Below, in pieces: positions 1 through 6,208 of a DNA stretch of 20,012 bases. The stretch comes from an uncultured Lachnospiraceae bacterium (lineage in GTDB: Bacteria > Bacillota > Clostridia > Lachnospirales > Lachnospiraceae). A program made the position numbers and the translations under genes. Under the pieces are notes generated by a model, which made no database searches, had not been told where the DNA came from, and was given only the letters and a program-made list of their open reading frames with translations. The stretch's first letter is position 1. Each line of letters begins with the position of its first letter. Location: positions 1 through 20,012 of the forward strand of contig CAOJQZ010000045.1 of NCBI GenBank assembly GCA_948441955.1, in the 5' to 3' direction.

Positions 1-104
1 TGCAGGCATTATCAGTACACTATAGAGAGTTAGGACGGCCTGGATTAAACTGCTCGTCAAGTATGTTATGCAGCTCTTTGCTGAATTCTACGGAAATCTA
101 TTAA

Positions 105-248
105 AATGGGAAAAGAATAAATAGCACGCGAATTTGTTCGCAGATGGGACATACGGATATTAAAACTACGAAGGATTACTATTATTATGCCACACAAAAC
201 AGAAGTACAAAGAAAGCCGGATTTCTAAGGCTTTATGTGTATGATTAA
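105..248 (+). pseudogene. Tyrosine recombinase (integrase) C-terminal remnant
   Basis: After a stop at 102-104 this frame stays open to the TAA at 246-248. Its product contains MGHTDIKTTKDYYYYAT (codons from 144). That matches the end of phage or ICE-type tyrosine recombinases: the GH of the catalytic box, then a TT-x-x-Y segment in which one tyrosine is the nucleophile. The catalytic R-H-x-x-R box, which should lie about 30 residues upstream, is not visible in any frame, and the upstream sequence is interrupted by stops in all three frames. I therefore call it a decayed or truncated integrase, not a working gene. It reads toward the 3' end of the tRNA-Trp gene about 100 bp away, the usual position of int beside a tRNA attachment site. 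The family call rests on a short motif; the position next to a tRNA supports it. Confidence 0.6.
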
Positions 249-350
249 GTTTTTGATTAAGTTTTCAAAATAACAAAATCTGTAAAAATAAAAATACCCG
301 TAAACCCGCTAAAATCAAGGCTTTCGAGCATCTTTAAAATCAAAACAAAG

Positions 351-421
351 CAGGGGATGAGAGAATCGAACTCCCGCCAAAGGTTTTGGAGACCCCTATC
401 ATACCACTTGACCAATCCCCT
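351..421 (-). tRNA. tRNA-Trp (anticodon CCA)
   Basis: The minus strand folds into a 71-nt cloverleaf. The 7-bp acceptor stem is AGGGGAT/ATCCCCT and the D-arm is GTCA/TGAT with GG in the loop. The anticodon arm is GGGGT-CTCCAAA-ACCTT, giving anticodon CCA. The variable loop has 4 nt, and the T-arm GGGAG/CTCTC encloses TTCGATT. The discriminator base is G and the first pair is A-U, both as expected for bacterial tRNA-Trp. CCA is not encoded after the discriminator. The anticodon stem has two G-U pairs, so it is rather weak. A strong promoter lies just upstream (440-468). The 3' end faces the integrase remnant, suggesting that this gene served as an attachment site. Confidence 0.9.
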
Positions 422-439
422 GTGTTTATCCACCAGATA

Positions 440-468
440 TTTATATCATATCTGATTTGTCTTGTCAA
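440..468 (-). promoter_or_regulatory. SigA promoter of tRNA-Trp
   Basis: On the minus strand, TTGACA (468-463) and TATAAA (445-440) are separated by 17 bp. Transcription should start near 432, about 11 nt before the tRNA 5' end at 421. The -35 box overlaps the -35 box of the divergent MATE promoter. Confidence 0.75.
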
Positions 469-490
469 GCCCAAAATGGTATATTATAAT
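462..490 (+). promoter_or_regulatory. SigA promoter of the first MATE gene
   Basis: TTGTCA (462-467) and TATAAT (485-490) are separated by 17 bp, giving a start near 497 and a leader of about 68 nt. It runs back to back with the tRNA-Trp promoter, and the two -35 boxes overlap in the sequence TTGTCAA. Confidence 0.75.
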
Positions 491-564
491 AAATCGATTG
501 TGTGTTGTAATTTGCGCACAATAAATGTGCTGACAAGGTACATTGAAAGGTGGAGAAAGTAACT

Positions 565-1917
565 ATGGGGAAAAAGGATCTGTTTTACAGCCAAATTTTT
601 AGGCTGGTGCTTCCAATAATTATACAGAACCTGCTGAGCGCGGCGGTCAGTTCGGCAGATGTAGTAATGTTGAATTATGTTGGACAGTCATCTATATCGG
701 CGGTGTCGCTTGCATCTCAATATGCCAATGTGCTTTTTATGGTATTTTATGGTCTGGGCACAGGAGCTACAATGCTCAGTGCCCAGTATTACGGAAAAGG
801 AGATATGAAGGCGGTTCAGCTAATCGAGGGAATTGCTTTGCGCTTCTCTATTCTGATTTCGGCTGCCTTTGCCGGAGCTGCATTATTTATACCGGAAGGG
901 ATGATGGGTATATTTACAGATGACAGGGAACTGATTATGATAGGCAGTTCTTATTTACGCCTCATGAGCGTAAGCTATCTGTGCTGGGGTATTACAGAGG
1001 TGTATCTTGCCCTGCTTAGAAGTGTCGGAAGGGTAATGATAAGCACATCAATGAATATATTGGCATTTACACTTAACATTTTATTAAATGCAGTATTTAT
1101 TTTTGGGCTTTTTGGCATGCCCAGACTGGGTGCAATGGGAGTGGCGGTTGCAACCTCATTGTCCAGGCTGGTTGAGCTTTTGGCATGCTTTATGGTTTCT
1201 TCTCTGAGTAAGGATATAAAGCTGGATTTTCGGTATCTTTTTGTGAAGAATAAAGTATTGTTTTCTGATTTTATAAAGTTGTCGCTTCCGGCGCTTGGCA
1301 ATGATATTGTGTGGAGTGTCGCATTCTCCATGTATTCCGTTATTATGGGGCATCTTGGCACAGATGCGGTGGCAGCAAATTCCTTTGTTGTTGTGGTTCG
1401 TAATTTCGGAACCATATTATGCTTTGGCATGGCCAGTGCAGGCGGGATTTTACTTGGTAATCTTATTGGCATGAATAAGCTGGAAGAAGCAAAAGAAGGT
1501 GCAAAAAAATTAATGAAACTTACAGTAATAACAGGGATTCTCGGAGGATTGACAGTACTTGCGTCCATGCCGGTTGTGTTAAGGTATGCGGCCCTTACGG
1601 ATCAGGCGATGCATTATTTAAAATATATGCTTTTTATCAATACATATTATGTAATGGGTACGGCAGTAAATACAACGCTCATCGCAGGGGCTTTCCGTGC
1701 CGGCGGTGACAGTCGGTTCGGTTTTATTTGCGATACGATTACTATGTGGTGCTATGCAGTTCCTCTTGGCTTTTTTCTGGCTTTTGTTTTAAAGCTTCCG
1801 GTGATGTGGGTATATTTCTTTCTGTGTACCGATGAATTTGTAAAATGGCCGTGGGTTCTCAGACATTACCGCAGTATGAAATGGCTGAATAATATTACGA
1901 GAGATGATTTATATTGA
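565..1917 (+). CDS. MATE family efflux transporter
   Basis: This is an integral membrane protein of about 450 residues with the size and two-bundle, 12-helix hydrophobic pattern of the multidrug and toxic compound extrusion (MATE) family. Such pumps export cationic drugs or metabolites using a sodium or proton gradient. The N-terminal half has the typical helix start LVLPIIIQNLLSAAV followed by SSADVVMLNYVG. A second symmetric half starts near KLSLPALGNDIVWSV. I start it at ATG 565, with GGAG at 552-555 nine bases upstream; an in-frame GTG at 550 has no suitable ribosome binding site. It is transcribed alone from the promoter at 462-490 and is followed by a 54-bp palindrome that may end transcription. 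The substrate cannot be read from the sequence. It is distinct from the second MATE gene at 6209-7519. Confidence 0.9.
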   Translation: MGKKDLFYSQIFRLVLPIIIQNLLSAAVSSADVVMLNYVGQSSISAVSLASQYANVLFMVFYGLGTGATMLSAQYYGKGDMKAVQLIEGIALRFSILISAAFAGAALFIPEGMMGIFTDDRELIMIGSSYLRLMSVSYLCWGITEVYLALLRSVGRVMISTSMNILAFTLNILLNAVFIFGLFGMPRLGAMGVAVATSLSRLVELLACFMVSSLSKDIKLDFRYLFVKNKVLFSDFIKLSLPALGNDIVWSVAFSMYSVIMGHLGTDAVAANSFVVVVRNFGTILCFGMASAGGILLGNLIGMNKLEEAKEGAKKLMKLTVITGILGGLTVLASMPVVLRYAALTDQAMHYLKYMLFINTYYVMGTAVNTTLIAGAFRAGGDSRFGFICDTITMWCYAVPLGFFLAFVLKLPVMWVYFFLCTDEFVKWPWVLRHYRSMKWLNNITRDDLY

Positions 1918-1920
1918 GTG

Positions 1921-1973
1921 GGGACAGGGTAAATCCAATCTGGGACGTAGTAAAATTAATTTTACTACGTCCC
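1921..1973. repeat. 53-bp intergenic repeat, copy 1
   Basis: This stretch matches 18851-18903 at 50 of 53 positions without gaps (differences at 1932, 1933 and 1935). It begins with GGGACAGGGT and contains the self-complementary block GGGACGTAGTAAAATT with its inverse. Both copies lie a few bases after the stop codon of an unrelated gene. Confidence 0.9.
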
Positions 1974-1997
1974 AGATTGGATTTTCTATACTTTTTT
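1931..1997 (+). terminator. 54-bp perfect palindrome with downstream T-run, possible terminator
   Basis: Positions 1931-1984 form a perfect palindrome with 27-base arms and no unpaired loop, centred on AATTAATT between 1957 and 1958. It starts 14 bp after the MATE stop. A six-T run follows at 1992-1997, seven bases beyond the stem, so it may act as a terminator. The stem is much longer and more AT-rich at its tip than a normal intrinsic terminator, and most of it is shared with the repeat at 18851-18903, so a mobile or repeat origin is likely. Confidence 0.5.
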
Positions 1998-2009
1998 AAA
2001 ATATATAGG

Positions 2010-2041
2010 TTGACATTATATATTATATAAAATATAATATA
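2010..2041 (+). promoter_or_regulatory. PadR operon promoter with inverted repeat over the -10 box
   Basis: TTGACA (2010-2015) and TATAAT (2033-2038) match SigA consensus exactly with a 17-bp spacer. TATATTATAT (2019-2028) and ATATAATATA (2032-2041) form a perfect 10-bp inverted repeat separated by AAA, and the right arm covers the -10 box. This is a plausible autoregulatory operator for the PadR protein encoded 33 bp downstream, though AT-rich DNA yields such repeats easily. Confidence 0.7.
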
Positions 2042-2073
2042 CATAATAAAAATATATGAAGGGAAATGAGTAA

Positions 2074-2394
2074 ATGGTATTTCCGATGAATACACCCATG
2101 TTTGATTTGTTGGTTCTTTCTATTGTGGAGAAGGAAGATGCCTATGGCTACCAGCTGAGTCAGATTATCAAGACAGTTTCAAATACGAAGGATTCCACCC
2201 TTTATCCGGTTCTCAAGAGACTTCAGGAGCAGGATTTTTTAACAGTATACGATCAGCCCTGGCAGGGAAGAAACCGGAGATATTATAAGATCACAGAGGC
2301 CGGCCGCAGGCAGTATCAGATGTTGTGCGAGGAATGGAGCGCTTATAAGGATGCGGTAGATGAGATTGTGGCACAAGGAGGAAGAAAAAGATGA
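2074..2394 (+). CDS. PadR family transcriptional regulator
   Basis: This small winged-helix repressor of 106 residues has the family signature DAYGYQLSQIIK in the first helices. The recognition region follows (KDSTLYPVLKRLQEQDFLTV), then the wing with GRNRRYYKITEAGRRQ and a short C-terminal dimerisation helix. Start ATG 2074 has GAAGGG ten bases upstream. It is the first gene of a three-gene unit: its stop overlaps the start of the DUF1700 gene (ATGA). PadR-DUF1700-DUF4097 sets recur in Firmicutes, and PadR proteins usually repress their own operon and release DNA on binding small molecules or on membrane stress. The inverted repeat over its own promoter fits autoregulation. The inducer is unknown. 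Confidence 0.92.
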   Translation: MVFPMNTPMFDLLVLSIVEKEDAYGYQLSQIIKTVSNTKDSTLYPVLKRLQEQDFLTVYDQPWQGRNRRYYKITEAGRRQYQMLCEEWSAYKDAVDEIVAQGGRKR

Positions 2395-2981
2395 CCAGAG
2401 AAGAATATATGAAGCGTCTTCAGCATAGGCTCAGGAGGCTCCCAAAGGAGGATTATGAAAAGGCGGTTACCTATTTTGCAGAGTATTTTGAGGAGGCCGG
2501 CCGTGAAAATGAAGCACAGGCTATTGAGGATTTAGGGGAACCGGAGCAGGCGGCTGACCAGATTATCCGGGATATTGCAGTAGAGAATGCAAAGGAGCCG
2601 GTAAAGGATGTTAAGAGGAGCTTTTCGGCGGTATGGATCGGAATACTGGCAGTATTTGCAGCTCCCATAGGACTTCCGTTGGTGCTGGCGTTCGGAGTAG
2701 TAGTACTTGCCCTTGGCCTTGCTGCGGCCGCAATCGTGCTCTGTATCTTTGTGACGGCGCTTTCGGTGGCAGTGTCTTCCGTGCCTTGTATTGTAATCAG
2801 TGTGTTTTTGCTTTTTACATCATTTGCCGACGGAATTGCCACACTGGGAATGGGACTTCTTTTTCTGGGCGCAGGTATTTTGCTGGTAATGGGAAGCTAT
2901 GTATTTAATAAATGGTTCCTGCATGCCATAACCCGTCTGTTCGGAAGGATTGCGAAGGGAGGAAAATGTCATGAAAAATAA
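2391..2981 (+). CDS. DUF1700 (HAAS) domain membrane protein
   Basis: This protein has 196 residues. Residues 1-65 form the cytoplasmic helical HAAS/DUF1700 domain, with the typical opening MTREEYMKRLQHRLRRLPKEDYEKAV and a DLGEPEQAADQI segment. About four hydrophobic helices follow between roughly residues 77 and 175. HAAS domains are thought to be alpha-helical sensor or signalling modules linked to PadR regulators. The gene overlaps the PadR stop by 4 bp and the next gene by 11 bp, so the three are almost surely translated from one mRNA. The specific role is not known; partnership with the PadR protein and the DUF4097 protein is inferred from this tight linkage. Confidence 0.88.
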   Translation: MTREEYMKRLQHRLRRLPKEDYEKAVTYFAEYFEEAGRENEAQAIEDLGEPEQAADQIIRDIAVENAKEPVKDVKRSFSAVWIGILAVFAAPIGLPLVLAFGVVVLALGLAAAAIVLCIFVTALSVAVSSVPCIVISVFLLFTSFADGIATLGMGLLFLGAGILLVMGSYVFNKWFLHAITRLFGRIAKGGKCHEK

Positions 2982-3804
2982 GAAAATGTGGGTGGCAGCA
3001 GCATTTGTATGTATCGTACTTGGAATTATTCTTGTAATGACAGGCAGGCTGATGGGAGGAAGCCTGGGATTTTACATTGACAGCAAAGGACTTCACGGGG
3101 CAGGTGATGAGGATTGGAAGCCGTTAAAGGGAAAAATGTCTCTGGAGGAGTTTGATTCTATAGAGATGGAGGCTGATTATGCAGATGTGGAGATTGTGGA
3201 TTCTGACAGATTTGCAGTAGAATATTGCTTGGACGGCGGTTCCAGGGAACCGGTCTGTGAGGTAAAGAACAAGAGGCTTATATTTAAAGAAGGCGATTAT
3301 TTTAGATTTATAAATTTCATGTTTTCCACGTCAGGTACAGATTCACTAGAGAGCGAACCTTACTTTTTTGTGAGAGTAGAAATACCAAAAAATACAAGGC
3401 TGTCAGAAGTATCACTGGATATTGAAACAGGAAATCTTTCCGTCGGATCTTTAAAGGCAGGACAGATCGAGATAAAAAATGAATACGGGGAAACTGTAAT
3501 AGAAGAAGCAGAGGGAGACGAGCTTAAGGCAGAGCTGGATGCAGGAAGTCTTATTGTTTCACGTCTGGCAGTTTCGGATACGGAAATAGAGAGTGAATAT
3601 GGGGATATTCATCTTACGGCTGTCGGGGATTTGGAGGATCATGCTTTAGATTTGCACACAGAATACGGCAGTATCCGTGCAGGAGCTGAGGTAAAAAAGG
3701 ATGAATACGGGGATGAAGTAAGGCTCATGACAGAAGGAAGGGGGAAGAATCGGATAGAGGTATTCTGTGAATGCGGAGATATAAAAATCGATTCCGGAAG
3801 ATAA
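2971..3804 (+). CDS. DUF4097 family membrane-anchored beta-repeat protein
   Basis: The 277-residue product has one N-terminal hydrophobic segment (about residues 7-25, VAAAFVCIVLGIILVMTG). A long extracytoplasmic part follows with repeated short beta-strand turns, seen as recurring EYGxxxxxx and DxxxGxL units (for example KNEYGETVIEEAEGD, ESEYGDIHLTA, HTEYGSIRAGA). That pattern fits the DUF4097 beta-solenoid fold. I start it at ATG 2971, preceded by GGGAGG eight bases upstream; an in-frame ATG at 2950 lies further inside the DUF1700 gene with no better site. It is probably an anchored envelope protein acting with the HAAS and PadR proteins in an envelope-linked response. This function is inferred from context only. 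Confidence 0.85.
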   Translation: MKNKKMWVAAAFVCIVLGIILVMTGRLMGGSLGFYIDSKGLHGAGDEDWKPLKGKMSLEEFDSIEMEADYADVEIVDSDRFAVEYCLDGGSREPVCEVKNKRLIFKEGDYFRFINFMFSTSGTDSLESEPYFFVRVEIPKNTRLSEVSLDIETGNLSVGSLKAGQIEIKNEYGETVIEEAEGDELKAELDAGSLIVSRLAVSDTEIESEYGDIHLTAVGDLEDHALDLHTEYGSIRAGAEVKKDEYGDEVRLMTEGRGKNRIEVFCECGDIKIDSGR

Positions 3805-3820
3805 GATTCATACAAGAAGG

Positions 3821-3843
3821 AGGGACAGGGACAGCCTGTCCCT
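3821..3843. repeat. GGGACAGG hairpin
   Basis: AGGGACAGG (3821-3829), loop GACAG and CCTGTCCCT (3835-3843) make a perfect 9-bp stem in the gap between two convergent genes. It could stop transcription of the DUF4097 operon or of the minus-strand gene, but neither direction has a clear T-run. The GGGACAGGG core recurs at the starts of the repeats at 1921 and 18851. Confidence 0.5.
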
Positions 3844-3850
3844 GGGTACA

Positions 3851-4192
3851 TTAGGAATATTTGACGAGATCCTCCTCGAACTGCAGAACCTGTGTCTCAA
3901 GGGAATTTAAGGAATTCTCAGGTATTGCATCAAACAGGAAAGAGATATCTTCCTTTACCTTTACAGCATTATACGGAACCTCCAGCGCAAAGTCGCTGTA
4001 GGCACGTATTTTATGAAAATACAGATTCGTATCCGGCTCTTCCCGGCCGTTTCGGCACATCCTATACATGACGGCGCAGTCTGCCGCATCGGTATCGGTA
4101 CATTCTTTACAAATCCATTTTCCAAGATAATAATACATACCATTCACTTCGTATAAAAAACCTGGCAAATTTAAAATTTTTTCTTTCAGCAT
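3851..4192 (-). CDS. Hypothetical 113-residue protein with four cysteines
   Basis: I do not recognise this family. The product is soluble, with no signal peptide or membrane helix. After an aromatic segment (NGMYYYLGKWIC) it has four cysteines spaced C28-x2-C31-x7-C39-x6-C46, which could bind a metal such as zinc or form an iron-sulfur site, though this is only a spacing argument. The C-terminal half is acidic and probably helical (EDISFLFDAIPENSLNSLETQVLQFEEDLVK). The ATG at 4192 has AGGAGAGG about six bases upstream, which supports a real gene. It is convergent with the DUF4097 gene and divergent from the DUF4397 gene, so it appears to be transcribed alone. Confidence 0.7.
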   Translation of the reverse strand: MLKEKILNLPGFLYEVNGMYYYLGKWICKECTDTDAADCAVMYRMCRNGREEPDTNLYFHKIRAYSDFALEVPYNAVKVKEDISFLFDAIPENSLNSLETQVLQFEEDLVKYS

Positions 4193-4212
4193 AGTAACCT
4201 CTCCTTTTAAAA

Positions 4213-4231
4213 CTGCAGCGGCTTACTGCAG
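4213..4231 (-). promoter_or_regulatory. Small hairpin in the leader of the 113-residue gene
   Basis: Two CTGCAG blocks (4213-4218 and 4226-4231) flank a 7-nt loop and can pair with each other. On the minus strand the hairpin is followed by TTTT and then by the ribosome binding site of the gene starting at 4192. It may be a weak leader structure. No known riboswitch is recognised. Confidence 0.25.
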
Positions 4232-4243
4232 CCCGCCTTTTTA

Positions 4244-4271
4244 AATATAACAATAACAGAGAAACTCACAA
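4244..4271 (-). promoter_or_regulatory. Candidate promoter of the 113-residue gene
   Basis: On the minus strand, TTGTGA (4271-4266) and TATATT (4249-4244) are spaced by 16 bp, a fair SigA match about 50 bp before the start codon at 4192. Confidence 0.4.
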
Positions 4272-4293
4272 AAGACAAGACGGCACATATAAT
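4265..4293 (+). promoter_or_regulatory. Candidate promoter of the DUF4397 gene
   Basis: A perfect TATAAT (4288-4293) lies 17 bp after CTCACA (4265-4270), which matches the -35 consensus at four of six positions. The predicted leader is about 58 nt. Its -35 region overlaps that of the divergent candidate promoter. Confidence 0.45.
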
Positions 4294-4357
4294 ATAGAAG
4301 GGTATAGAAGGTTACTGTGAACACAGAGAACAGTATCCATAGAAGGGAGAGACTGTA

Positions 4358-5284
4358 ATGCCAGATAATAATAGTCAGAATCAAAACCGTAACAATGAAC
4401 AGGAGGATATGATCTTTCTTCCGGAGTCACCGGATACGCCGCCGTTTGGACCGCCGGCAGGGACAGAAACACCTCCGCAGCTTACTGAGCCGGCGGCGCC
4501 GGGAGAGGAGCCGGGGACCCCGCTTCCTACCCCGACGCTTCCTGGACCGCCGGAGTTTCCGGGAGCGCCTGTTCGTCCGGTATTGCCGATTGGTCCGATT
4601 ACGCCGGGAACCGGACAGAGGCCGCCGATTGCGATTTATCCAATCCCTATTATACCGAGACCGGAACCGGACGTGCCGGAGCAGGGGTATTGTACGATTC
4701 GTTTTCTTCATGCTGCTGTCGGTTACGAAGCGCTGAATGTATATATAGGAAACAAACCGGTTGTAAACCGTTTGTCCTATGGGGAGGTTTCCTCTTATTT
4801 CATTGAGACGGACGAATTTAAAACCATAAATGTTGTGAGCGCAAGAGGGCGAAGGACACTGATTGCAAGTGAGACATTTTTCTTCGGGGAGGAGGATGTA
4901 TATACGATAGCCTTTGTAAATGGGCTGAACGGACTTTATATGTATCTGGTGCCGGATATGCCATGCATGATAAAACGGGCAGGGCGATCTTGTGTAAGGG
5001 CCGTAAATCTGTCTTACAATTCTCCGGCTCTCGATATGACAGTACAAAATGGCTCCATACGATTTGAAGACCTGAGGTTTAAGACCGTATCTGCATATAA
5101 GCAGATTCAGCCTGGAACACAGGAATTTTATGTCACAGAGACATTAAGCGGCGCTTCTGTTTTTCAGCTTATGCATGAAATTGGGGAAGGGAAAATGTAT
5201 ACGGTATATATTATTGGGGACGCCTATGGAGCGCCGGATATGACAGGGATAATCACAGAGGATTATTCTCTTCTGCTTGACTGA
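4358..5284 (+). CDS. DUF4397 domain protein with proline-rich N-terminus
   Basis: This 308-residue protein has two parts. Residues 1-20 are Asn/Gln/Glu-rich, and residues 21-110 hold 31 prolines with many Gly, Glu and Thr, so they must be extended or unfolded. From about residue 112 a beta-rich region begins with YCTIRFLHAAVGYEALNVYIG, the typical start of DUF4397 (a beta-sandwich domain with the RxxHA and xxxDVYVNG pattern). A second unit with the same logic starts near SCVRAVNLSYNSPALDMTVQNG. DUF4397 proteins are often exported, but I see no signal peptide or anchor here. ATG 4358 has AAGGGAGAG upstream. The last 32 bp overlap the end of the convergent merR gene. A cell-surface or spore-surface role is possible but not shown. 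Confidence 0.8.
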   Translation: MPDNNSQNQNRNNEQEDMIFLPESPDTPPFGPPAGTETPPQLTEPAAPGEEPGTPLPTPTLPGPPEFPGAPVRPVLPIGPITPGTGQRPPIAIYPIPIIPRPEPDVPEQGYCTIRFLHAAVGYEALNVYIGNKPVVNRLSYGEVSSYFIETDEFKTINVVSARGRRTLIASETFFFGEEDVYTIAFVNGLNGLYMYLVPDMPCMIKRAGRSCVRAVNLSYNSPALDMTVQNGSIRFEDLRFKTVSAYKQIQPGTQEFYVTETLSGASVFQLMHEIGEGKMYTVYIIGDAYGAPDMTGIITEDYSLLLD

Positions 5285-6095
5285 AAAATGAATTATCAAT
5301 AAGGAGCTGTATTTCTGTTAGAAATTCCTCCGGGCATACAGTATCCCGGTTGTCAATTTTATAAATTTCAAAAGGCTTCCCGGCTAATGGGAGGTCTTTT
5401 TGTTCTGCATAATCAAGCAGCTCGCGGACACGCAAAGCATTCTGTTCATAATTGCCTCTGTAATGACAGGAGAGATACTTCCCTGCAGGAAGAACAAAAT
5501 CACATTGTTCGGCCGTTTGTTCTAATACAAAAAAGACAGAGGTATATACATTTGGGATTCCCCGATTTAATTCCTCCATAGAAAAAAATGCGCCGATAGT
5601 CTGGGTGCCGAAGTCATACACTTTGTTTTCATGTTTTTTGTGAAGCTTTTTAATAAGAAAATCCATTTCCTCATCTCTAGTAATATATTCGCTTAACTGT
5701 ACACAAGGGCGTCTGGGGCAGTCCTTGATGGAGAATGTTCCGGCAGGAATTGTAAGCAGAGCAGCCAGATCTGCAATCCGTGCTCGGATGATTTTTTTCC
5801 GTTTTTTCAGTTCTTTTATGCGGGTTTGAAGAAGCAGATGTTCCTCATGAAGCAGTCTCAATGTGTTGCAGACGCTTTGCTCTTCCAGATACTTTTTAAT
5901 TTGTTCCATGGAAAAATCCAGTGAGCGCAGATCCCGTATCATATTCAGCTTATACAGCTCCTTCAGGCTGTAGAGACGGTAGCCGTTTGTATCCCGTTTA
6001 GGCTTTAAAATGCCCAGCCGTTCATAGTATCGGAGTGAATCCGGACCAATGTTGTAAAGCTTTGATATTTCGCTTATCTTATAATAATTTTTCAT
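5253..6095 (-). CDS. MerR family transcriptional regulator with GyrI-like effector domain
   Basis: The 280-residue product starts with a MerR DNA-binding domain: YYKISEISKLYNIGPDSLRYYERLGILKP, the wing with NGYRLYS, and helices to about residue 75. A coiled-coil dimerisation helix follows (about 80-120, LLHEEHLLLQTRIKELKKRKK). The C-terminal half, about 135-270, resembles the GyrI/BmrR effector-binding fold, which takes hydrophobic cations or other drugs. The start at 6095 has AAGGAG four bases upstream. It is divergent from the MATE pump at 6209, whose promoter carries a dyad typical of MerR operators, so it very likely activates that pump when its ligand is bound. Its own -10 candidate TATAAT (minus strand, 6147-6142) lies inside the same dyad, suggesting autoregulation. 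The 3' end overlaps the DUF4397 gene by 32 bp. Confidence 0.92.
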   Translation of the reverse strand: MKNYYKISEISKLYNIGPDSLRYYERLGILKPKRDTNGYRLYSLKELYKLNMIRDLRSLDFSMEQIKKYLEEQSVCNTLRLLHEEHLLLQTRIKELKKRKKIIRARIADLAALLTIPAGTFSIKDCPRRPCVQLSEYITRDEEMDFLIKKLHKKHENKVYDFGTQTIGAFFSMEELNRGIPNVYTSVFFVLEQTAEQCDFVLPAGKYLSCHYRGNYEQNALRVRELLDYAEQKDLPLAGKPFEIYKIDNRDTVCPEEFLTEIQLLIDNSFFSQAEENNPL

Positions 6096-6130
6096 AAAAC
6101 TCCTTTTTCAAATTCCTTAAAAAATAATGC

Positions 6131-6161
6131 TTGACCTTAGTATTATACCAGGGTTTAGGAT
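6131..6161 (+). promoter_or_regulatory. MerR-type promoter with 19-bp spacer and dyad operator
   Basis: TTGACC (6131-6136) and TAGGAT (6156-6161) are 19 bp apart, the over-long spacing that MerR activators correct by untwisting DNA. The spacer contains the imperfect dyad ACCTTAGTAT / ATACCAGGGT (6134-6154 around a central T), matching at 8 of 10 positions in the arms. It drives the second MATE gene. Confidence 0.8.
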
Positions 6162-6208
6162 AAAAAAGAAGTAGCTGCCAGAATTGTTTATGGGAGATGG
6201 AGTATAGG

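Noticed and set aside
26..124. Open stretch in another frame ending in FYGNLLKWEKNK just before the integrase remnant
   Set aside because: It is only about 32 codons between stops with no start signal or known family, and is probably part of the same decayed DNA.
975..1568. 197-codon minus-strand open frame inside the first MATE gene
   Set aside because: It is a shadow of a membrane protein gene, with no ribosome binding site or promoter.
4193..4357. Riboswitch in the gap between the 113-residue gene and the DUF4397 gene
   Set aside because: Only one 6-bp hairpin is visible, and no conserved riboswitch core was recognised.
4427..5047. Long minus-strand open frame, very rich in Arg
   Set aside because: It is the shadow of the Pro-rich DUF4397 gene: CCG/CCT codons read backward give Arg/Gly codons. 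It has no ribosome binding site.
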